From the NCBI GenBank assembly GCA_030407315.1, contig JALQPE010001906.1, positions 54,390 through 118,389 of the forward strand: DNA of 64,000 nt, written 5' to 3'. The DNA is from Asparagopsis taxiformis (taxonomy: Eukaryota; Rhodophyta; Florideophyceae; Bonnemaisoniales; Bonnemaisoniaceae). How positions within the stretch are numbered: position 1 is the first letter of the stretch; each line of letters starts with the position of its first letter. A program made the position numbers and the translations under genes. The notes below the pieces were generated by a model, which was not told the origin of the DNA, did not search any database, and saw nothing but the letters and a program-made list of their open reading frames with translations. Positions 53,540 to 64,000 of this stretch are shown piece by piece.

Positions 53540-55100
53540 ACATGGTCAGCAAAATCTTACACGACTTGAAACCCACTCTTACTTCTATCGTATGCCTGAA
53601 AATATACACATACCAGAAACACCTCACAGCTTCATTCCCCATCTTCCTAGATCCCTTCTTCACTCTCCCTGAGTCCTGCCATTCCTGCTTCACCACTCCT
53701 GCATCACATACACAACATCAACCCCAACAGTCAGATTCAAAAGCAACGCTTACCACGCCAGATATCTTAGAAAATCCCTTACTTACCTCTCATCCATCCT
53801 ACACACAATACAAACCATGATCCAAAAACCTTGCAATGAATAATCAAAGTCAGCAGTCCATATCTTCGCAAAACAAGTCTTGGCGCTCAATGAAACTTAC
53901 CTTCTGTCATCACCATTCCAGCATCACCTGCATAAAATCGAAATCAACCACAACAGTCGGACTCAAAACCCACATGTCCCTCTCAGCATACTCTCAAAAC
54001 TTCCGCACTTTCCTTCGCTCGACACAATACGCACCATGACTGGATAAGCTTCCAATGAATAAATATCGCATTAACTGCAATAGTCAGATTCGAAACAAAC
54101 ACTTCTCTCGATGCATACCCTCAGAACTCACTTACTCTCGTTTCATTCTACACACAATACATACCAAAGTCGAAAATCTCACAACCAACAAATGAAGTCA
54201 ACATTCCGCATCTTCGCACCACCGGACTGCGCGCTAAATGCAACTTACCTTCCGTCATCACCATTCCTGCATCACCTACAAAAAATCGAAATCAACAACA
54301 ACAGTCGGACTGAAAACCCATGCTTCCCTCGCTGCATACCCTCAGAACTCACTTACCCTCGTTGTATCCTGCACACAATAGAAACCATAAGTCAAAAATT
54401 GTACAAAAAAATGTAGTCAGCATTCCATATCTTCGCGCAACTTAACTAGGCGCTCAATGTAACTTACCTTCCGTCATCACCATTCCAGAATCACCTACAC
54501 AAAATCAACATCAACCACAGCAGTCAGACTCAAAACCCACATTCCACTCACTGCACCCCTCAAATGCTCACCTACCTCCTTTCCACCCTTCAGCAAATAT
54601 GCACCATGACTCACTAAGCTCCCAATAAATAAATATTGCATAAAAGACGACAGTCACATTTAAAACAAACACTTCCCTCGCTTCATACCCTCAGGACGCA
54701 CTTAACCTCTTCATCTCGTTGCATCATACAAACAATACAACCAATAATTCACAAATCGTGCAACGAAAAAATGTAGTCAGCATTCCATTTCATCGCGAAA
54801 CCCGTCTTTCAGCTCAATGAAACTTACCTTACTTCATCACTATTCCTGCACCACCTATACAACATCAAAATGAACCAGAACAGTCAGACTAAAAACCCAT
54901 GCATCCCTTATTGCACACCCGCGAGACTCACTTACTTACCTGCCTCCCATGGTTCACAACATGCAAACCATGACTCACGAAGCTTCTAATGAATCAATAT
55001 CGCATCAACGACAACAGTACGACTCAAAACACACGCTTCCCTCGCTGCATACTCTCCAAACTGGCATACTCACCGTCGTTCTATCCTCTACACCAAACAA
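53540..55100. repeat. C/A-rich satellite with alternating subunits
   Basis: Blocks sharing AACTTACCTTCCGTCATC begin at 53,894, 54,242, 54,461 and 54,821. They alternate with blocks containing CTTCCCTCGCTGCATACCC and with blocks around AATGAATAAATATCGC. Spacing is irregular (219-360 bp). No gene is supported. The next stretch to 55,574 holds nothing I can name. Confidence 0.7.
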
Positions 55101-55574
55101 AGGAAACACGACCAAAGAACCTCAGCCAGTGACGGCGGAGAAGTGGAATTCCACAGGTTAACCTGCGGCGTCGACTGGACAGCTTTCAACGTCAGCTTAA
55201 GTCCTGCTGTGCATACTCCATATCATCGCCGGTATTGAGATTAATAATGGCCCAAGCCATGGTCTCTGAACTCCCGAATGATGAGATCCGGATCGAGAAC
55301 ATCGGAATGGTATAATCATATATATCACAATCCATTTGCTTCCCTTAAATGATCCCTGTAATATCCACTGTAAAGCACAAACTTATTCCATGAAGTTCGC
55401 AATTAATATAATTTTATTATTTCAAATGAATTAATTGAAAATCCATCTCCCACGGCGGTCATTCATCCTTCCAAGCGCACGTTGCCAGCAAAATGTGTGA
55501 CCTAGCGGTGATGATTGATCGCTCAGGCACATTCCACCATTGGGCTGCCAGAAGTGAGCACAAAACTGATACCC

Positions 55575-57800
55575 ACAAACCACGAGAACATTACAAACGA
55601 GGTCTCGAACGCACATTTGGAGTACAATATAAATACTATACAACAAACTCTACTCGCTATCTCAGACGACGCGGCTCACAAGTGCGTAGTCCCAATTTTC
55701 CGTAACGCCTTTCCTGATGCTTAAAAGTAAAAAACACGTCAAAACGTATATCAGAAATGAGTGCGAGAGTTTTCTGCACAGGAGATGCTGAGCCACCAAA
55801 TTGATTTTTCGGAAATTTTAGAATTTCTGGGCTGGCCAGCAATGCAATCGAGCTGGACATCCACCGGACGTCCATTTCAGGTTGATCGTGAGAGAGTAGG
55901 GCGGGACCATGATGAAACAAGGACCAAGACCTGTCCCTGACGTGTTGAGCCTGAAATCGACCCTTCGTAAGACGCGATTTTGGCTTACAGTTAGTGCTTA
56001 CAGAAGCCAGTGATGACCCCGGTCGGGGCAGCAGCCGGTTCCTGGGGCCGTTGTGGCCAAATTAGACACCTTGATTTGAATTGAAATTTGGGCTATTCTC
56101 AAAAACATGCACATGTGAACATGTTTTTGAGATGGGGGTCTGCCGTACGGCACAATCGACCCGCCCAAATCGATGATTTTTCACAATTTTTTTCTGCCCG
56201 AAATTTTAGAATTTCTGGGCTGGCCAGCAGTGCAATCGAGCTGGACATCCACAGGACGTCCATTTCAGGTTGGTCGTGTGCTGCCCACATCCATGCATTG
56301 CAGCAACTAAGCAGGCGGGCTCACTACTCATACAAAGTGCACGGAATATGAGTAACGTGATGTGTGAGTGTTGTTTGTCGTGAGGATGTAAGGTGGGACC
56401 ATGATGAAACAGGGAAAAAGATGTCTCCCTAGCATAACTTGGGCTTGAAGCCTGGAATCGACCCTTCGTGAGATGTGGCTTTGCTTACAGTTGGTGCTTA
56501 CAGAAGCCAGTGACGGCCCCGGCCGGGGCAGCAGCCGGTTCCTGGGGCCGTTGTGGCCAAATTAGACACCTTGATTTGAATTGAAATTTGGGCTATTCTC
56601 AAAAACATGCACATGTGAACATGTTTTTGAGATGGGGGTGTGCCGTACGGCACTTTCGACCGCCCAAATCGATATAATTTTGCAATTTTTTTCTGACTGA
56701 AATTTTAGAATTTCTGGGCTCGCCAGCAATGCAATTGAGCTGGACATTCACCGGACGTCCATTTCAGGTTGGTCGAGTATTGCACATGGATACAGTTTTG
56801 CAGCTATTTCTCAGCCCAACATTTTAGAATTTCAGGGCTGACCAGCAATGTAACCGAGCCGGACTTCCACTGGACGTCCATTTCAAGTTAGGCTAGTGCT
56901 GCACATTTGCTCGCATCGCAGCAACTAAGCAAGTGTTGACAGCACCGAGATGCCATGCAGACAAGGGGGAATCGGCTGCAAACGGCTTCCCTGGTCGGCG
57001 GCTGGATGTCTGGATGTGAATGGCTGCAAGCATGGAAATCTTGCTACCGCACAGCGCATACACACTGCAGCAGCACATCACTGACGCATGCGAAAGTTGG
57101 GTGCTGCAGTGCGTGGTTGTTTGTGTGTTTGTGTGTTTGTGTGTATGACGAACCTTGTGGTATCCCTAGGCGTGCACTGGTTCAAAAAGTTTGGACTGCC
57201 CCATCGGTCGTACTTTGGCGCATTTACATGCATCGGAGAACGACCAAGGAGGTAGAGCAGCAATCGCTGTGGCTGAGCGTCCAAACTGGAGGGCTTGGGG
57301 CAATGGTTCTATAGCAGTCATTTATAGGACGCCCACCGTTGATGACTGAGATCCACGGTGGGTTTAGTATTCATGGTGTTGTCCTGCATTGGCGGACGTC
57401 GAAGACGAGTACTTCCAGTGAGCGTCCAAGGTGAACAGCTCAGCAGAGGATTATGATGTGGATGTGAAGGCATGGATGAGGCCAGCAGGAACGTTTCTGC
57501 AAGATGGGCGTGAGTGGGTAAGTGAGCGGGGAGGGGCCGCTCGGGGCGCTTGGTAGCTTCTGGGGCCGTTGTGGCCAAATTAGAATCAAGCCTATGTCCG
57601 GCGGACGTCCTGAATTGCTTTATTTTTTGGGCTATTCTCAAAAACATGCACATGTGAACATGTTTTTGAGATGGGGGTGTGCCGTACGGCACTTTCGACC
57701 GCCCAAATCGATGTATTTTGCATTTTTTTTCTGACTGAAATTTTAGAATTTCTGGGCTCGCCAGCAATGCAATTGCGCTGGTCATTCACCGGACGTCCAT
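55575..57800 (+). repeat. Left arm of the 2.2-kb inverted repeat
   Basis: The inverse complement of 60,417-62,600, with scattered substitutions and indels (for example about 50 extra bases near 55,600). It contains three copies of a module with a 36-nt hairpin (13-bp stem TCTCAAAAACATG) at 56,097-56,132, 56,597-56,632 and 57,636-57,671. Each is followed by the palindrome TGCCGTACGGCA. Several blocks with ATTTTAGAATTTCTGGGCT and GGACGTCC are also present. A TTTGTGTG run lies near 57,119-57,146. Confidence 0.9.
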
Positions 57801-57959
57801 TTCCATTTCAGATCTACTGGTTGCACTAGGCCTGAAAGTGTTTTCTGGATAGGGCCGAATAACGACCTGGGCAGCACGCACTGCGTAAGATGATCTGTGT
57901 GATGCAGACTGCAAGGATTTCTATGGTGATTCTGGCTGGGGAATGTGGTAAGCTTGATT

Positions 57960-58245
57960 GTGCGTGGCTTTGTATCTCCTTGCCTGCCATTTTGCTTGGA
58001 TATTTACACGAGCGATCAAACCGAAGACGCCGACTCGGCACAACTACCAACTCTCCTAGCTTCGAGTCAGCGCCATCTAATTGCAACTTGTGACACTCAA
58101 GACGAATACGTTGTGCTGATCTCTGCAATGAAAATTGAGTTAGTGCTGCAGTTCTTTTGGTCGATGCCAATATGCAGGGATACTGTTTACACCTTTTGGG
58201 AGTCAAGAAGTTCTCAGATTGCAAATCAAATCAGATCATGGTAGA
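57960..58245 (+). pseudogene. Possible copia RNase H fragment in the spacer
   Basis: The frame QRHLIATCDTQDEYVVLISAMKIELVLQFFW aligns in pattern with the copia RNase H block (ATSTxEAEYxALxxAxKExxWL). It is short and degenerate. Elements 1 and 2 in this window are not its direct source. Confidence 0.35.
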
Positions 58246-58563
58246 ATATCTGACTTTTCTCTCTTCCCTTCACCACATCTGCATCCGGAGCTGAGCCAAG
58301 CTGAGCTGGAGGGAACCCGGCCGCTGACCCCTGTCATTCTCATAAAAATCTTTAATGCAATACTATTCGTGTATGGTAATGTAAGTGCTAATGAAAATGT
58401 ATACAAGTCTAGAATAAACGTTGCAGTGGTTCTTTGTAGCTATCGATACTTGCTAAAAATCTGTAGCTTTTGCTTCTCGCATGGACGAGTTGCAGTCTTT
58501 GTGTTGTTTCATTTCTGCCACAAACGAGAGGCAATCAGGGTCTGTGTGCACATAGAGAATGAT

Positions 58564-58824
58564 TTAATATATGCGCTCATTGCCGTCGTAGATACTTTTA
58601 ACAATGGCCAGTACGTTTCTCTCCCGCCGCCGGGTACGGTCGGACTGAAAGATCGGGGAGATGTGTGGAGAGTAGTGTTTGGATAGAGACGAACGTTGTG
58701 ATGGATGGAATGGTGATGATTTCATGCTGAAGCGATGGGAGATGGATGGATATGGTTGAATGAAATCTAGTATTCCGAAGGAGGCCTTTTCTCGAGGAAG
58801 AGGCATTATATTCTCACAAAGCAT
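58564..58824 (-). CDS. Small hypothetical ORF sharing an IYDGN motif
   Basis: An 86-codon frame starting at an ATG at 58,824 and ending ...VLAIVKSIYDGNERIY. Coding-like residues continue past the TAA (YVHTDPDCLSFVAEMKQHKDCN). The LAxVKxIYDGN stretch resembles the start of the frame at 60,185. The function is unknown. Confidence 0.25.
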   Translation of the reverse strand: MLCENIMPLPREKASFGILDFIQPYPSISHRFSMKSSPFHPSQRSSLSKHYSPHISPIFQSDRTRRRERNVLAIVKSIYDGNERIY

Positions 58825-59948
58825 GTAGATACTGGTTTCCAGTTTGGTATGCTATTGTAGCTCAATTCACATCTTATCTACACGTACGTATGGAGAGAGA
58901 TCCAAGTGTGCGTGGCACAAGTCCAACGGTGAAACAACGCAGTATGAAACTACCACAGATAAGGCGGCGTACAAAATCCTCGACTCAAGGCAGCTCTCAG
59001 GCTTTCGTGAGCACCGACTTCGTTCCACCAAGATGTTGCGGAAATATGTGCTGGTCTAACTTGATACGACCATTGGACAGTTTTGCTCTCTAAGCAATGA
59101 GCGAAAAATCAATGATTGCGCGTGTCGTCGGTACGGTCTTGTAATGTTGGCTCAACCAATAACATCTAACGTTGAGTTATCCACCCTCCGCCGTGTCGTG
59201 TCGTAAATTTGCACAGAAAATTTGTTTCAAATCTTTGCTCCAATTATCAGCTCAAATACGGCATTGATCTCCAGCTTCATCTGGACAGAAACACCGATCG
59301 CTCGATGTCTGTCTCAGATAAACCGCAGTCAAACGCCATGCGGAAAGTTTCATCGCTTCCCGTTGCGACTGAATCTGCAAACGCCACACAAAAATTTGCC
59401 CTTTCCGCGTCCGGAACGAACGCCGACTACATGTCGTCAGGTTCCTGATCGACTGGATCGATGGAGCTTGCTCTGCAGGAGAGCAGGACAGGCGGTTTGT
59501 TATGCCTGGACAATTTCCATACCGATCTCCCTTCTTGAGTGCAAAATTACGAGTCTAGAAATTGACCTGCATCGGCTGCTGTATCACATCTGTGCTAAGG
59601 ATTGATGATACCCGTACCGCTGAGAAATTGCAGCTCTGGTAACGTGGGGATGATGTGCTGAACACGCAGAACGCTGATCCATAACGGGACTGCTTCATAG
59701 GCATAGTACGGAATGTATTGAGACAGCCCAAGCGAATTCAGGAGGGAGCACCAGGGCAGTGCGCGGTGACTCAGCAGATACCAGTGGTGAGTGGTCTAAA
59801 TGGGGCTACACACGAGTTTGTCAATGAACAGTCTAGTTTAGTTTGGAAATGTGTCGGATGGATGGTATGTTGTAAATGTCGACAGATTTGAGGAAGCGAT
59901 AGAAGCAATCAGCACCGTGTAGTTGCATCAAGGCTTTAGTGGCCATTG

Positions 59949-60185
59949 CTAGAGAACTTTCTCCAATGCCCTTATTGCAGGATGGGCAGAAAACCCGGCC
60001 GTTTCGAGATTGAAGAATTCATTGCGCAGATTGAATGAATGCAATTGACGGAGAATGCAGAAGTATACAATGGTATCGTTTTGCAGGGTGACGTAGGGGA
60101 AACATGTTGGGCTTGTTGGAAATGCTGAGAGCGATGATGAGATCCAGTCGTTTCCGTCGTAGATGGCAGTGCTTATTTTCTGCAC
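59949..60185 (-). CDS. Small hypothetical ORF sharing an IYDGN motif
   Basis: A 78-codon frame reading MQKISTAIYDGNDWISSSLSA and ending ...AIRALEKVL. It looks coding and is related in its first residues to the frame at 58,564-58,824, suggesting two decayed copies of one unknown gene in the spacer. Otherwise the spacer 57,801-60,416 holds nothing I recognise. Confidence 0.25.
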   Translation of the reverse strand: MQKISTAIYDGNDWISSSLSAFPTSPTCFPYVTLQNDTIVYFCILRQLHSFNLRNEFFNLETAGFSAHPAIRALEKVL

Positions 60186-60416
60186 GGCTAGCTTGTCTGC
60201 TGGGCGACTGGGCGGTATTGGCGTACGATGAAGCGGGACTGGTGGTGTTTAAATGACATTTTTTGTTTGAAGATGGATGTATGTGTGCGACTAGAATGTA
60301 GTAAGAGCATGAAAATGTTTATGTTTGATGGGCGTCGCATGTTGGGGGACTTTATGTCGTGTGGGGCATAATGTATCAGGTATTTGAAGCAGACAGCAAT
60401 CGCTTGAGCGCATATA

Positions 60417-62600
60417 GACGTCCGTGAATGACCAGCGCAATTGCATTGCTGGCGAGCCCAGAAATTCTAAAATTTCAGTCAGAAAAAAAATGCAAAAAAT
60501 ACATCGATTTGGGCGGTCGAAAGTGCCGTACGGCACACCCCCATCTCAAAAACATGTTCACATGTGCATGTTTTTGAGAATAGCCCAAAAAATAAGCAAT
60601 TCAGGACGTCTGCCGGACATAGGCTCTTGATTCTAATTTGGCCACAACGGCCCCAGAAGCTACCAAGCGCCCCGAGCGGCCCCTCCCCGCTCACTTACCC
60701 ACTCACGCCCATCTTGCAGAAACGTTCCTGCTGGCCTCATCCATGCCTTCACATCCACATCATAATCCTCTGCTGAGCTGTTCACCTTGGACGCTCACTG
60801 GAAGTACTCGTCTTCGACGTCCGCCAATGCAGGACAACACCATGAATACTAAACCCACCGTGGATCTCAGTCATCAACGGTGGGCGTCCTATAAATGACT
60901 GCTATAGAACCATTGCCCCAAGCCCTCCAGTTTGGACGCTCAGCCAACAGCGATTGCTGCTCTACCTCCTTGGTCGTTCTCCGATGCATGTAAATGCGCC
61001 AAAGTACGACCGATGGGGCAGTCCAAACTTTTTGAACCAGTGCACGCCTAGGGATACCACAAGGTTCGTCATACACACACAAACACACAAACACACAAAC
61101 ACCACGCACTGCAGCACCCAACTTTCGCATGCGTCAGTGATGTGCTGCTGCAGTGTGTATGCGCTGTGCGGTAGCAAGATTTCCATGCTTGCAGCCATTC
61201 ACATCCAGACATCCAGCCGCCGACCAGGGAAGCCGTTTGCAGCCGATTCCCCCTTGTCTGCATGGCATCTCGGTGCTGTCAACACTTGCTTAGTTGCTGC
61301 GATGCGAGCAAATGTGCAGCACTAGCCTAACTTGAAATGGACGTCCAGTGGAAGTCCGGCTCGGTTACATTGCTGGTCAGCCCTGAAATTCTAAAATGTT
61401 GGGCTGAGAAATAGCTGCAAAACTGTATCCATGTGCAATACTCGACCAACCTGAAATGGACGTCCGGTGAATGTCCAGCTCAATTGCATTGCTGGCGAGC
61501 CCAGAAATTCTAAAATTTCAGTCAGAAAAAAATTGCAAAATTATATCGATTGGGCGGTCGAAAGTGCCGTACGGCACACCCCCATCTCAAAAACATGTTC
61601 ACATGTGCATGTTTTTGAGAATAGCCCAAATTTCAATTCAAATCAAGGTGTCTAATTTGGCCACAACGGCCCCAGGAACCGGCTGCCGCCCCGACCGGGG
61701 CCGTCACTGGCTTCTGTAAGCACCAACTGTAAGCAAAGCCACATCTTACGAAGGGTCGATTCCAGGCTCAAGCCCAGTTATGCTAGGGAGACATCTTTTT
61801 CCCTGTTTCATCATGCTCCCACCTTACATCCTCACGACAAACAACACTCACACATCACGTTACTCTATCCGTGCACTTGTATGAGTAGTGGGCCCGCCTG
61901 CTTAGTTGCTGCAATGCATGGATGTGGGCACACACTACCACAAACTGAATGGACGTCCGGTGGATGTCCGGCTCATTGCATTGCTGGCGAGCCCAGAAAT
62001 TCTAAAATTTCGGGCAGAAAAAAATTGTGAAAAATCATCGATTTGGGCGGGTCGATTGTGCCGTACGGCAGACCCCCATCTCAAAAACATGTTCACATGT
62101 GCATGTTTTTGAGAATAGCCCAAATTTCAATTCAAATCAAGGTGTCTAATTTGGCCACAACGGCCCCAGGAACCGGCTGCCGCCCCGACCGGGGTCATCA
62201 CTGGCTTCTGTAAGCACCAACTGTAAGCCAAAATCGCGTCTTACGAAGGGTCGATTTCAGGCTCAACAGTCAGGGACATGGTCTTGGTCCTTGTTTTCAT
62301 CATGGTCCCGCCCTACTCTCTCACGATCAACCTGAAATGGACGTCCGTGGATGTCCAGCTCGATTGCATGCTGGCCAGCCCAGAAATTCTAAAATTTCCG
62401 AAAAATCAATTTGTGGCCCAGCATCTCCTGTGCCGAAAATTCCCGCGCTCACTTGTGATATACGTCTAGACGTGTTTCGCACTTGTACGCATCAGGGAAG
62501 GCGTCACGGAAGGTTGAGACTACGCTACTTGTGTACCGCGTCGTCTGAAATAGCGAGTAGTGTTTGTTGTATAGTTGTGGAGTATGCTCTGGTGGTTTGT
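60417..62600 (-). repeat. Right arm of the 2.2-kb inverted repeat
   Basis: Mirrors 55,575-57,800. Hairpin modules lie at 60,544-60,579, 61,585-61,620 and 62,079-62,114, in mirrored order. Outer end at GTGGTTTGT (62,592-62,600); inner end at GACGTCC near 60,417. Confidence 0.9.
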
Positions 62601-63886
62601 AAAGCTTGCAGAACGGGATAGGGATGTGGGTGGCTTCCTTTTATGAATACATGAATACAATATTCAGGGTTGACGAAGCGGAAAGGCATACGCTCATACA
62701 TGTATGAGTTTGCATAGTGGAGAAAATATTTACATCGAAATTTACATGGAAGAGATGGAGGTTTTAAGGATGAGGTATGAGAGGAAGAAATTCTTCTGTG
62801 TGTATGAGGATGTTTCTGTGGGGGTGGATGGAATCTTGGGATGGGATGTACAGGGGGAGTGGAATGTACGGAGTGCGGTTTAGATTGGAGTGTGATTCGG
62901 AGAGGAGTGCCGACAAGCATATTATGGGGATTGGGGAGACGCTGCGGGGTGTTGGGGTAGTGAGGGCGGAGGAGGTGTTTAGGTGGGACCGTAGGAGGGT
63001 GCGGTTGAAGGCCCCGAGAGGAGGGGGTTTTAGGAAAGTGAGGAGAAAGAGGTGGGAAGGGGGTGGCGTCTGTTCTGGCTGTGGTGAGTGGGGATGTGAT
63101 GGGGAAGAAGAGGGTTATTGTATTTGGGAGGGAGGGGAGTGGGAGGATGGGGCGAAGGGGGGGTTGATATGTGTTCAGAGCGGGGAGGTTTCTGGGGAGA
63201 CGGCGGGGAGCGGGAGCGTGGGCCGGTGGTGGTGGTGGTGGGTGTAATACGGTATCGAAGATGCGGATGGCGTGGGGGCATGGAGCAGGTGAGGGGAGGG
63301 AGGAGGTGAGCAGGTCGAAGAGTAAGCTGCAGGGGAAGTTTGTGGAGAGGCGAAGGAGAGGGGTTGAAGGTAGAGGAGAGAGGGTATTGAAGAACAATAC
63401 GTTGCAAAGGTGATGGGGGAGAGCATGGTCGAGGGGATAGGGGATGTTTTTCCCTATTCTGAGGTAGTATGAGGACTGGTTATAAGAAATCTGTACGGTA
63501 GAGCAGAAAGTAGGTATGGAATGGAGTGTGCACCGTGGAAGCGGGGATAGGTAGCTGAAAATGCGTTCTAGAGAGTGTATTGGGGGTGTTTGAGGTACAG
63601 TACGGGGGAGGTGAGCACCAAATGGAAGGGGGTGTGAGCGAGAGGATGAAAAAATTAAAGACGAAATTGGAGTCGACCGACGGAAAATATAGTGGTCGCC
63701 GTGATGGATGCGGACATCCATGTCGAGCAAGGCGGCAGAAATTTCTGGGGTCGAATTTTTGAATTTCTGAACCGGCGCCCGTCCTAGGTTGACATAGACA
63801 TGGCGGAAGTCCATCCCGAGGGGGACATCCGTGGTACTAGAAACAATGAATGTCGTCCTAGTAATACTAGACGTACTAGACCGCAT
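62525..63886 (-). other. Long Pro/Ser/Leu-rich open frame, probably not a gene
   Basis: A 453-codon frame on the pyrimidine-rich strand of a G-rich region. It begins within the GGACGTCC-type repeats and ends inside the right inverted arm. No motif, signal peptide or repeat fold is visible, and a strand poor in A tends to lack stop codons by chance. A real low-complexity protein cannot be excluded. Confidence 0.2.
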
Positions 63887-64000
63887 GGACGTCCGGTTCT
63901 AGGCGGACATCCAAAACTGGAGAACATGGACGTCCGCCTAGTAATACTAGGTGTACTAGAGGTTGTGGACGTCCGCGTCCATTTCGAGAACACAGACGAA

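Larger units (their letters stand above)
52652..63998. mobile_element. About 11.3-kb composite repeat with inverted ends
   Basis: The left end (CGTCTGTGTT, then TGGACGCGGACGTCCA) and the right end, read on the minus strand (CGTCTGTGTT, then TGGACGCGGACGTCCA), match over about 35 bp with few differences. Inside are, in order, a 43-bp tandem array, a 24-bp tandem array, a C/A-rich satellite, a 2.2-kb inverted arm, a 2.6-kb spacer, the second arm and a G-rich region. No transposase was recognised. It could be a fold-back-type element or nested insertions. The right end lies 2 bases from the window end, so any target duplication cannot be judged. Confidence 0.5.

Overview
The window reads as nuclear DNA of an intron-poor eukaryote. 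Genes are mostly uninterrupted. The three introns I can place (64, 94 and about 50 bp) have GT/AG ends, and one carries a TACTAAC branch site. TATA-like boxes precede several genes. A Hedgehog-type Hint protein, a small C2H2 protein, Ty1/copia elements of an algal type and the pattern of small gene islands in a sea of retrotransposons make a florideophyte red alga (Chondrus-like) my best guess. That assignment is inference and was not tested by any search.

Layout. 0-6 kb is a small gene island: a short-chain dehydrogenase, a La-motif RNA-binding protein and a Ca2+/H+ exchanger. 6.3-22.6 kb is a gene graveyard. At least five decayed reading frames keep their frame but carry stop codons of the kind C-to-T changes produce. 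One is cut by a 399-bp repeat and another by two young copia elements (10,240-15,514 on + and 15,826-21,028 on -). Both elements have identical LTRs and matching 5-bp target duplications. 22.8-32.9 kb is a second gene island: a secreted VWA protein, a C2H2 zinc-finger gene whose intron completes its last finger, a secreted mucin-like Hint protein with one intron, and a Sel1-repeat protein broken by frame changes. A second copy of the 399-bp repeat lies here.

33.4-41.1 kb holds a Helitron-like Rep/Pif1-helicase element flanked by related repeats. 41.4-42.8 kb is a DDE_Tnp_4 transposase with a broken frame. 42.8-46.8 kb is AT-rich and gene-poor, with a 55-bp perfect palindrome and one decayed intron-bearing gene. 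47.1-52.65 kb is a decayed Ty3/gypsy-type retroelement lying between about 0.7-kb repeats that are inverted, not direct. 52.65 kb to the window end looks like one large composite repeat of about 11.3 kb. Its outer ends are inverted repeats of each other, and inside it are 43-bp and 24-bp tandem arrays, a C/A-rich satellite and a pair of 2.2-kb inverted arms around a 2.6-kb spacer.

The host genes do not form an obvious pathway. The VWA and Hint proteins are both predicted to be secreted and could act at the cell surface. The dominant theme is mobile-element turnover: two copia elements that prime from the anticodon half of initiator tRNA, a Helitron, a DDE transposon, a gypsy remnant and a fold-back-like giant repeat.
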